DNA of 21,029 nt from Phallusia fumigata (taxonomy: Eukaryota > Chordata > Ascidiacea > Phlebobranchia > Ascidiidae): contig QXVZ01029368.1 of NCBI GenBank assembly GCA_008931825.1, positions 1-21,029 of the forward strand. The letters are read 5' to 3'. Below are positions 1 to 9,300 of this stretch, one piece after another. Position 1 is the stretch's first letter. The number at the start of each line of letters is the position of its first letter. The notes beneath the pieces are model-generated. The model searched no databases. It had not been told where the DNA came from and worked only from the letters and a program-made list of their open reading frames with translations. The position numbers and the translations under genes were made by a program.

Positions 1-178
1 TGATCTTTGTGTCATAACTTTAGACTTGTTCTCTGATGTTCAGCAATTTTTTGTCAAGCAGTAAGCAATGTTACCGAATAACCTGTTCAACTCCACTCGG
101 CCCATCACTACTGTCAAAGCAGGTTTTAACCAGAAACTTTTGACGTCATATTTGAATAAAAATTGTGTAAATATGCAG

Positions 179-1568
179 GAAAAAATCCAGGTTTCAGATA
201 AATGGATTACCACAGAAAGTCCGACTTACAAAACTATGGGACAATTCTGGACAATGGTTTGGAATCGAAATGTCAAAATTATTATTATGTTGGATCACCT
301 TGACAATCATGAAAAGGTTTTTAATGTAAACCATGTAAAGTAATGTATGTATGAATATTTAAGAAAATTAAGAAAAATATAGGATGGAAGTCTTTGTTTA
401 TTGCTTTTGTACAATTAAACTAAGATTCAAACCCATCTTCTTTAGGTTATCCCAGGGTCAACATGACAGTTTGGATTTAAATGTTTTTCTGCTTTTATTA
501 CAGGTCTCTTGTGTTAAATATTGGCCTAACATTGGTTGTGTAAAACAATATGAAACAATCAGTGTTCGACTTGATGACGTCACAAGTCATGGTTGTTATG
601 TCATAAGGAAGTTTGGTGTGGAAGAAGCAAGTGCACAATATTCATCTGTAAGTTGTTTTTAATTGTACAGTCTCACTGTTAAAGCAATGAAGAGTGTGCA
701 TTTTTGTTAGGAATTTCGCTCTTTATGCAGTAAATAGTGTGCATGGTTTTTTGCAGTATGTAAAGCTTATAGAATGTGTCAAATACCCAAACATGAAAGT
801 TGCCAGTGGTTGGTAGTGTCACACTAATTTGTAGTTTTTGACATATACTTTAAATTGATAATATTTTTTTTACTAGGAATTTCATCACATCACACAATAT
901 CATTTCACTGGATGGCCAGTTTGCAGCACTCCTGTGACACCTGGTGGAATCCTGCACTTTGTATCGGATGTTTGTGGAAAAATGAAAGAAAATGAATCAT
1001 CAACTAAAACTGCCAGTCTTGTTGTTGTTCATTCAACGTAAGAGTTTCAATTTGTGGCCAAAATTTCTAGTTATTGTTGCATAAATACTTGTGTAAAATT
1101 AGTGGAAATTAGCCAACTATACTGAAGCCAATCAACCTGATCTGTACATTGTTTTAGTGCTTTCTTATCGATTAAACATGACAAGTTGGGTTGGTTTTCG
1201 ATTTCTGATGTTTTATTGGTTAAAATTTTGTTATGTTTTTTTTCCACAGACCAGATTCTGGGCGAATTGGAACTTTCATGGCACTTGATTATTTGATCGA
1301 TGAAATGAACAAAACTGAAGAAGTTGATATTTATCAAGTGGTGTGCCACATGAGGCAGCAGAGATTAGGAATCGTGCAAACCGAGGTGAGAAAACTTTAA
1401 ATTTAACCTAATTCGAGCCAGTATTTGTTTATTTATATGTTGCCCATATTGTTTTTCATAATAGGAGCAATACATGTTTTTATACAAAGTCATGACAGAA
1501 CTGGCAATGTTTGGTGAAACTGATTTGGACTTACAACAATTTAAATCTGTGGTGGACAGTTTAAGCAG
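179..1568 (+). CDS. Gene 1, PTP domain 1 (pseudophosphatase)
   Basis: Five exons cover most of a PTP fold. Visible landmarks are WITTESPTYKTMGQFW (matching WIATQGP...DLW in gene 2), VKYWP, QYHFTGWP and VQTEEQYMFLY (the Q-loop region). The WPD aspartate is replaced: the sequence reads GWPVCSTP. The P-loop is split by an intron after phase 2 and reads VVVHS then TPDSGRIG, so the nucleophilic Cys is Ser while the Gly-Arg pair is kept. In gene 2 the same exon reads WPDHGVP and VVHC. In family terms, C to S plus D loss abolishes catalysis but can leave phosphotyrosine binding possible. The first exon start (179) was chosen over 191 because it gives a length close to the gene 2 exon. Confidence 0.85.
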
Positions 1569-3973
1569 GTATGTCACAATGGCAGAGTCTTGAAAAGTTG
1601 AACTAATGTGAAAAAAATACTGCAGAAAACCAACTAAAAGTTTTTGCTCTTCTTTATGTAAGCCTAGATTATGTTAACATGCTGGAATAAAAACAACATC
1701 TTTTAAAAGTTAAAGCTTTAAATAAATATTTGTTGCATAGAAATCCCACAAAGAATTTAGTTACCAGCCAGTTCAATTTACTGCAACAGTCGTTAGATGA
1801 ACCAACAGTTGCCAGTGTGACAATTGAATCTCCACAAACTGATACTTGTAAGCTTCTTGTTTTGCAACACTAATTCCAGGTTCTATTAACTTTGATTCTC
1901 TTTTGTTGTTTTAGATGAGACTTTCAACTCCCACATTTATGACAATTATTCTGATACAACTACCAAAGCATATAGAGTGCAGGTAAAGTAATTTTGTTCC
2001 TTTAAAAAATCATTTTTTTGTTTTTCTGTTTATAAGTTTTGTGCTTAACATGGCAACAAACAGTTAATGGAACTTTAAAAGTGTGAGTAAATCTTCTGAC
2101 CTCTATGACATATTTAAAAACTGTGTAAACATAAAATTAGTTTATATCAATATTTTCAGGGTTATGGAAGTGACGATGATGTTATAGTCTGTGATGAAAT
2201 ATCTGGACAGTTTCAAGATTTCTGGAAATTGGTTTTGAACCAAAATATTGAAATGATTGTGATGCTTGGCAATCCAAAGGTATCTGTTCATACTTATAAA
2301 CTACATGACTGATAACAAACAACAACAATACTTTTCATTCCAGAATTCTGCTTTGTTGCCNAATCCAAACATTGCAAAGCAGTTTGGGAATGTTTTTGTT
2401 ACACTGGAGAGTAAAATTGCATCTCAACCTGGACAACATGGAATGCAAAGATTTTATGTGGAAAGTGTGGAAAACAACAATAAAGTAATTGTGGAAATTG
2501 CTTCACACATGCAATATAGGATAATATACAGTGGTGTTTTACAGATTAGAAACAAACTTCGATGTTGATGTTTATGATAATAACTTTATGCTTTAACATT
2601 ATATAGACAAATTATTCTATTTCTTTATTACATTAATTTTGTGATTAATAATGAAGTGTTTGGTTTCAGGTTTTAAACCAAACTTCCAAATGTGGATGTT
2701 TTTAATAATAACTTTTTGTGTTTTGTTTTACAGATTTACACCAAACTAGTTTATTACAACACTTGGAACGATGACAACTCTCCATCTGATGTTTCTGGCT
2801 TCATAGAGTTTGTGACATTTATTACATCACAAAGAAGTGATAAAGTTAAAGGAAATGTTTTGGTTTGTTCAAAGTAAGTTTGCATTTAAAAATCCAGTTG
2901 TGTCAGATGTATTCAAAATCTGCTTTGTTCAACAGGTAGAGAATTATTGTACGTCGTCACTTTAGCTCCACTTTTAATTGAAAAACTGGTTTTAAGATTA
3001 AATCCAGTTGTGTGGTTTGTGCTTAGTGACCTAAAGTGTTATTATAATGATAACAACAGTTTGCTGCAATGAAACCAAAACTATGATGTCGTGTCTATTC
3101 CATGTCAGTGAATGTAGTTCACAATGTTATTGTCTGTTACTGAGTTTCATCCCTGGTTAGACAAAACTGATCTAGATTCTAGCAATCCATGTTGTTGGTG
3201 TCCCAGCAAAAAATATATATTTCGGTTCAGTTCTGGTTCTACTTCAGCAAAACAAACTCCAACTAAATGAAATGCTTTTAATGCAATTTCCAGGGGGGGG
3301 GGGGGAAAAGTTTTTGGGTTTAGGGNTTGTAATGATAACAACAGTTTGCTGCAATGAAACCAAAACTATGATGTCATGTCTATTCCATGTCAGTGAATGT
3401 AGTTCACAATGTTATTTTCTGTTACTGAGTTTCTTGTAACCCTGGTTGGACAAACCTGATCTAGATTCTAGCAATCCATGATGTGGGTGTCCCAGCAAAA
3501 AATATAGTTCGGTTCAGTTCTGGTTCTACTTCAGCAAAACAACTCCATCTAAATAAAATGCTTTAAATGCAATTTCCAGTAAGGCATAGATTATGTGCTT
3601 ATGGTAATAAATTTTTACCGATCTTTGTTTGTTCAGCGATGGATTATTGAAATCTGCAACGTTTTGTTGTTTGTCAAATCTTATGTCACGATTTCAAGCT
3701 GAGAAGAAAATTGACATATTCAGGACAATGAAAGATGTGAAAGAATCTTTCCCTGATCTTACTCTTAACCTGGTAAGGTGGATTCACATTTGAAGTAATC
3801 TATGGAAGTACTTGTTAATTGCAAAACTACAACTTGTGAGGTGACATGTTTGTGGGGATAAAACTGGGCAAAATTGTTTTCTGAAAGTTGTCTTTGTTTT
3901 TCAGGAGACATACAAGGCTTGTTACTTAACAATGAACAAAGCTGTTGAATCTGATCCAATTTATATGAACTGA
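179..3973 (+). CDS. Gene 1 (3' part): receptor-type PTP with two inactive-looking phosphatase domains
   Basis: Twelve exons join without a frame break into 487 residues plus stop: 179-316, 504-647, 877-1037, 1250-1385, 1465-1568, 1741-1847, 1915-1982, 2160-2279, 2344-2484, 2734-2873, 3637-3772 and 3905-3973. Each boundary was chosen from AG/GT sites, phase and PTP homology. The product carries two tandem PTP domains, as in the cytoplasmic half of RPTPs, and ends soon after domain 2 (final residues IYMN). The 5' part, including the KNRY and INAS region of domain 1 and any ectodomain, lies outside the window. Substrate binding may remain but catalysis is unlikely, because key residues are lost in both domains. 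It shares exon phases with the PTP exons of gene 2, so the two are paralogues or close relatives. Exon 2344-2484 contains an N at 2361 that does not break the frame. Confidence 0.85.
1741..3973 (+). CDS. Gene 1, linker and PTP domain 2 (highly diverged)
   Basis: Seven exons encode a linker and a second, weakly conserved PTP domain. Landmarks in order: QFQDFWKLVLNQNIEMIVML (the DFW..VW helix and strand), TWNDDNSP where WPDHGVP is expected, VLVCSNDGLLKS where VHCSAGxGRSG is expected, and TLNLETYKACY where the Q-loop MVQTxEQY is expected. A Cys and the loop Asp are present, but the Arg of CX5R is missing (Leu at that place, Lys one later) and the Q-loop Gln is lost. D2 domains of vertebrate RPTPs are also usually weak or inactive and act in regulation or scaffolding. 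Here divergence is greater, so identification rests on order and spacing of motifs rather than on identity. Confidence 0.75.
2874..3636 (+). other. Gene 1 intron with a near-duplicate stretch around an N
   Basis: Intron between the two halves of the domain 2 P-loop. It holds no coding signal. Bases 3045-3293 recur at 3330-3579 with scattered substitutions and small indels. Between them lie a run of 13 G (3293-3305), unmatched sequence and an N at 3326. See the repeat entry. Confidence 0.7.
3045..3579 (+). repeat. Allele-like direct duplication flanking N3326
   Basis: 3045-3293 and 3330-3579 are the same sequence with a handful of differences, for example tgtcgtgtc versus tgtcatgtc and an indel near ttcat/ttcttgtaa. 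The first copy degenerates into a 13-G run and then an N. This is what two haplotype contigs placed end to end would look like. A real tandem duplication is less likely because the junction is marked by N. Confidence 0.75.
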
Positions 3974-4008
3974 ACAAAAAAAGACCACTTTGTATCGTTA
4001 TGCAGATA

Positions 4009-4014
4009 AATAAA
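4009..4014 (+). promoter_or_regulatory. Poly(A) signal of gene 1
   Basis: AATAAA lies 36 bases after the TGA at 3971-3973, in the expected place for 3' end formation of gene 1. No other signal of this kind was seen closer to the stop. Confidence 0.7.
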
Positions 4015-4261
4015 TGTATTTTGTGATTCACAACTTTTTATGGCTTTTTAGTATTACCTAAGGTAAACACTATTTTAAACAGGTTGAATGCATAGCACAT
4101 ATCCAGTAAATGGTCACAGTTTAAAGTTAACATAACAACAATGAAACCAGTTTAAGGCAGAAGATGTGTGCTTTACCATAGTCATGTTTATGTGTTGGTT
4201 TCATTTTTATCTTTGGTGGGCATAACAATCCCCTATTGTGTTGTGCTTACTCATTGCAGCT

Positions 4262-4366
4262 TAAGTTTCTGCTCAGGTAAACACAAGTGACCAAAATAGA
4301 ATTAGAACCAACAACTTTGCAAGCACAAAACAGTTGCATTAACTACTCGGCCTCTTAGTAGAAGTC
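4262..4366 (-). mobile_element. tRNA-derived SINE-like remnant
   Basis: Read on the minus strand, the stretch starts GAGGCCGAGTAGTTAATGC (from about 4354 down), which resembles a Leu/Ser-type tRNA A box. About 30 bases later comes GGTTCTAATTC (4309-4299), resembling the B box GGTTCRANTCC. The spacing suits a pol III internal promoter. It does not fold into a clean tRNA and continues into unrelated sequence, so a SINE head or tRNA pseudogene is more likely than a working tRNA. Confidence 0.45.
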
Positions 4367-4548
4367 ATGTAGGTTATTATGGGTCCCCTTCCTGAAGGGG
4401 ACACATATTGTTTTCACTCGTTTTTTTTTCTACCGCGAGCTTGTCCATGTCGTTTTGCCATGAAATGTTTGGTGGATTTGAATGAAACATTTACAGCTGG
4501 TAGATATGACCATGAAGTTGTGCCATCTGTTTCATTTGACCCCATGGC

Positions 4549-5062
4549 CCCAGCGGTTACCCCACTAGCCCCCTAAAATGGGGCAAAATAGTTAAACAAT
4601 CTCCAAATTGGATGAAATTTGGACTGTTTGTATAACATATCATTGTGGTGCAATATTTGATGTTTTTAACTTATAGACCCCGCAGTTACCCCGACAGCCC
4701 CCTAAAATGGGACAAATAGTTAAACAATCTCCGAATTGGATGAAATTTGGACAGATTGTATAACATGTCTTTGTGGTGCCATATTTGATGTGTTTTATCT
4801 ATAGCCCCCAGCAGTTACCCCACTAGCCCCCCCCCCCGGGGCAAATAGTTAAACAATCTCCGAACTGAATAAAACTTGGACAGTTTGTATAACATGTCAT
4901 TTTGGTTCAATAGTTAATGTTTTTACCCTGTAGGCCAAGCAGTTACCCCACCAGCCCCCTAAAATGTGTACTGTTATTTAACAATGTCCAAAGTTGATGC
5001 AGCTTGGACAGTTTGTAANATTTAACAATGTCCAAAGTTGATGCAGCTTGGACAGTTTGTAG
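4549..5062 (+). repeat. Tandem array of ~129-bp units
   Basis: Four imperfect copies of a unit beginning with agcrgttacccc. The ttac marker recurs at 4557, 4686, 4815 and 4943, giving spacings of 129, 129 and 128. Each unit also carries tagccccctaaaatggg, gttaaacaatctcc, gaatttggac and ataacatgtc-type blocks. The last unit is interrupted by N5019. A related flank (ccttcctgaaggggacacat, from 4386) precedes the array and reappears, diverged, in a gene 2 intron near 7579. Confidence 0.85.
4976..5061 (+). repeat. Exact 42-bp duplication flanking N5019
   Basis: The 43 bases before N (4976-5018) are repeated right after it (5020-5061), identical for 42 bases. It is probably a short contig overlap that was not collapsed, placed inside the minisatellite where assembly is hard. 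Confidence 0.8.
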
Positions 5063-6270
5063 AACATGTTTTTGTGGTGTGCTGAATATTATTTTTACTG
5101 ATTTGTTTAAATCTATAGCCTGGGCATGTTTTCAGAAAAACGCAATATGTAGAACTTTGCATGTGTGGGGACCTATGCGTTTCTGCCAGCAGGAACAATC
5201 ATGTAATAAGTAGCGCTGTAACTAAGACCCAAAGTAAAATAATTTTGGGAATATATCCTCTTTAAATATCGGGTAATAGTGTATAATAGAATGTCTATAT
5301 ATGGTAAGCCACCCTTCTAGTTTCTGACATCTTGTAGTGATAAGTTTTAATTCCACTGAAGGCAATACTTTCCTTTCTGCACATGATTGCTTGACGCTGG
5401 GTTTAGTTTAGCGTTGTATTCAGGTTTACTTTAGCATTCTTGTAAGTTTCCTGCTAAAAAAAATAGTTAAAACAAACAAATTAGGCAAATTAAATTACCC
5501 AGTCACATTGCTGTGGGAATTAAATTTCCTTGGCATTTCCTCTTTGGGGAAAATCAGTAAAAATAATTGAGGTGGGATGGTTAGGTTGGACAAGCTTGTG
5601 TTCCAGACCAGTGGCTCAACAATCCAACCCCATGTGTGTTTACAAATAGAATCTGAATTAAGGAACCAAATTAGATACTCACACTGACATTGAACTAAAA
5701 AATAAATGAACAAACGACAACAGGCAAATGCATTACAGACTAACTATTGGTGGGCTAAGTTTTCTATTTAGTAAACAAACTATTATATAATTGCTTTACA
5801 AAACTGTTGGAGCTGTAACTGTCACTAAGTTTGAATTTTTTTCTGTTTTGGTATACCATGGTGGTTGTAAGAGTGTTGCAGTTTGTGTTTATATGCACTT
5901 TTGCTTTTGTTGGTTAAAAAAATTTTATGTTTGCTTTGCTCAACTTGTTTCAGTTAATTATACATCTGAGGTTTACAGCATCCATAACATTAGTATATTT
6001 TGTTTGTAATTGCCCACAAAATTCATATGTAAGTATACATGCATTGTTGATGCTACATAAGTGTGACATTATTTCGATGCAAGAAATGTTTTTGCATTTC
6101 CTACAACTTAATAAGTACAGGTTGAAGGGGTTTCCTTATGTGGGTGTGCACAGGAAAATATGGAAATAGATTCCAGTGCATTGGTGAGGAAGTAAACAGA
6201 ATCAGTTGTGGATAAAGTAAATGTTGATCAGGTGTTTGGATTGGGTGTTGGTAATCCCAAGCCAACAAAT
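5063..6270. other. Intergenic spacer, upstream region of gene 2
   Basis: About 1.2 kb of AT-rich sequence between the tandem array and the start of gene 2. I see no convincing coding block: the open frames here are short, low-complexity and have no homology I recognise. No clear TATA box or initiator stands out. It presumably contains the promoter and 5' UTR of gene 2, or a spliced-leader acceptor if the transcript is trans-spliced, as many tunicate mRNAs are. Confidence 0.5.
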
Positions 6271-6325
6271 ATGTTTTGGAATATTATTATATCAGTGATT
6301 TTTGTTGGCTACATAGCAACAAGTG
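6271..6325 (+). CDS. Gene 2 exon 1: start codon and signal peptide
   Basis: ATG at 6271 is the first Met in this frame after an upstream open stretch without ATG. It opens MFWNIIISVIFVGYIATSG, a hydrophobic signal peptide, and a GTAAGT donor follows at 6326 (phase 1). The next exon starts with the lectin domain, as expected for a type I receptor. The signal peptide lacks the usual basic n-region, which is slightly unusual. Confidence 0.75.
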
Positions 6326-9300
6326 GTAAGTTGCCAAGTCAATTCTTGTTTTGGTATATGTGTATCTTTTACAAAGGATATATTTGGGTAATCATAGTAT
6401 GAACGCTAATAAAACTGAGTGCTAGACTCCATTCTTTTGGTACTTGTGTTTTCTAATAACATTTATAATTATAAAAACGTGAACAATTGACCGATGCAAA
6501 ATAGTTGATGTAAAACCAGTGTATACTGCCTTGCAAAATACTTCAAATATTTTCTTACTGTTCAAAATATTGCCTAGTTTTTATTGCCTAAACAAAAAAC
6601 AAAACAATTTATTTTGTTTTTTCTAGATGGAGCCACATGTCAAGGTCGATATTTAAAACTCGTGAGAACAAAACAAAGTTATGAAGAAGCTCGAACAGCT
6701 TGTGAAAATGATGGTGGTGAACTTACAAGTATTCCTGATCAACAGACACAAGACCAACTTGTAAAACAAGCAAATGATTTTGTTGGATCAGCAAATGGAT
6801 GGCAAGCAACTGCTGAAATCCGTAAGTAAATATTAGCATTTGTACCATGTTGTAAATGGAATGATTTGCTTCAACTTTTTTGACATTTTTAGAAAGTTTT
6901 TGTAAAATCTGTTGCCAAATGCCATAAAAATCTGTACACTTTTAGCTAACATTATTCTATCCAAGTTAAACATCAAGTCTCTTTCACTTCTGTTAAATAT
7001 TCATTTCAGTCGCTTACACTGGAGGATATCGATCAGGTGATACATTTCGATGGCAGAATGGAACAGTTTATTCACGCAAGTCAACTGGTAAGCCATGAAA
7101 TATAATGTTGCAACAGTCAAATAATGTTTAGCTGGATTATTATTACGGACCCAATCAGGGTATTTTGTATGGTTTTATGACCAAACCTAATTTTCTTTAC
7201 AAATCAGCAATTTAGTTTGAAATACCAGGTTCATCTTCATGGACTGGGTATTCTGCATGGTATAATGGCCAACCAAGTGATAATGGAGATTGTATGTTGT
7301 TTCGTGGAGTCAGAAGTGGTTCAAGTTATGTTTGGGATTGGTACAATGCAGAATGCACTTCAACACGTTACTATATTTGTGGCTATGCAGGTATGGGTAG
7401 AAGTTTGTATTGGACTTCTTGAAATTTGTGTATGATCACAGTTATACATGCAAGTATGTGGTTGGTTAAATAAAAGATTCTGATTGTGTGTCAATTCCCA
7501 GTACCCTTCTGGGATATAATGATTGACGAACTAGATTACCTTTAATACACATTTATACTCATGGTAAATTTATCAGTTTCCTTCTTGAAGGTGTCGCATA
7601 TTGTTTTAATTTCTTCTCTGCACACATAGCCTCTTTGGTTACCTGTCAGCTCTCAAATAGTGAAATATTTGTCCAAATTGTGATACAATAGTCATCCAAT
7701 GGTGTTTAGACTTTAACAGATGCTGATCATTGTGGTGTGTTATCACTTTTGTTGGCCACTTTAATCCTGTTGGTTTCACCATCATTCCCCAAAAACATCA
7801 AATATTTTTAAGGTGGTGGGGCACCACAAACAAAACTTTTTGTAGTTTGTGTATCTCTGCATCTTTATTTTGTATCTTGTAAGTACAGCTTGACAAAAAA
7901 ATGTGAATACCTCATGTGGGTGGAGCAGGAAAATCCCCTTATTTTTTGTTATGGGATAAAGACTATTTTAAACTGTATGGTTTGTCACTTTTCTTTAAGT
8001 GTGACAAACTTTGACAAAACTTTGGTTTGGCAAAAACTTACAGATAATGGATTACTTTGTAGGCAACCAGATTATTTGATCTCCATGGCCTAATGGTTGT
8101 CTTTTTAGCCCTGTCTTGTGGTCAGTTCATTAGGCAATGTCCAAATTTTGAAATATGGGCATTGTCCTTCATTTGCTTGACCCTTTAGGTCTGATGCTTT
8201 TCCTATAAATTCACTCTAGTAGTCAAATAAATAAAGAATGTCCAAATAGGTTAAAAATGTAATGGACTATAAATTTGGGTTATTGAGCGTTTGTTTGAGT
8301 TTTGAGTTGAGTTTATTTTGGTTCGTAAAAGAAATAATAGTTACCCACTAAAACAATCACCAAGCCGCAAACAGCTACGCAATGTTGCACTTTGTTTGAA
8401 CACCAAGTTGTGGTGGTTGCTGTTCTGGGCTTTCAAGTGGTTAAACTTTTAGAGTGTCCAAAAAGGTGAAATTTTAATGAACCACAGTAACTTGTATTTT
8501 GATTAGTTTAACCTTTAGCCCTCCCCAGTTTTCCTTGACTAGGTAAATTAATTAAACTAAACCAGAGTCAGAAGAAATGTTTGTAGATTGTCTGTTGAGT
8601 CATTGTGGTGTGTCATCTAGTTTGTGTTTGCTAGAAACAATTTTAGGTTTGTAACAAAGCACCTGATCAACATAACTACATAGTGTGTGGTGATTCATGC
8701 ATTTTTTTGTCTCTGAAAACAATCACACAGCAAAAAGTTATTGTAAATTTAACCTCTTTGTTTCAGAAAATCGAACAGTCTCACTTGACAAATCAGTGTA
8801 CAGTGCTGTAGCTGGTCAAAGTTTTAATGCAGTGATTTCAATATCACGCCAATCCACACAAGCATTGGATATTTCCTACACTTTTAATGGTGTGACAACT
8901 TCACTTGGAACATCGACAACAAACTTCAGTTCAACTCTCACACTCACTATGCCAGCAAGGGACACAACCATCACAGTTAATGTTGTGGGTTTCACAATTC
9001 CAACTTGTCCATCAAGTGTTACCAGCCAAGTTAAACAAGGTAAAGTAGAAACATTAGGTATGTCAACACATGGTAAAACTTGTAGCAATGATAAGCAGGA
9101 TAGTGATTATGCTCACAAAGTTGGATGTATAAAACTATAATTTTCACTGCAAAACTTTTTTGCATTTTAAACCATAGCTTTAATTGAATGCAACAAATGT
9201 GTCATATAAACTTGTAATGGTTATCCTTTAAAATTAAATTAATACATTAACACATGCTCATATAGTGACTTTTTATTTGTTTGTTTGTTTAAACAGTCAA

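Noticed and set aside
24..66. Possible further exon of gene 1 ending at gtaagc (67)
   Set aside because: Phase does not fit the next exon without a stop, and there is no NRY/INAS-like sequence.
2361..2361. N at 2361 as another contig join
   Set aside because: No duplicated sequence flanks it and the reading frame continues, so it is probably one uncalled base.
4296..4360. Functional tRNA gene on the minus strand
   Set aside because: A/B-box-like blocks are present but the arms do not pair cleanly, so it is kept only as a SINE-like remnant.
4379..4576. Open frame at the start of the tandem array
   Set aside because: It overlaps repeat sequence, has no homology I recognise and no matching exon context.
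5495..5713. Minus-strand open frame in the intergenic spacer
   Set aside because: Composition is hydrophobic and AT-driven, without splice context or recognisable motif.
3974..6270. Operon linking gene 1 and gene 2
   Set aside because: Tunicate operons have very short gaps between genes; 2.3 kb with a poly(A) signal and repeats argues for separate transcripts.
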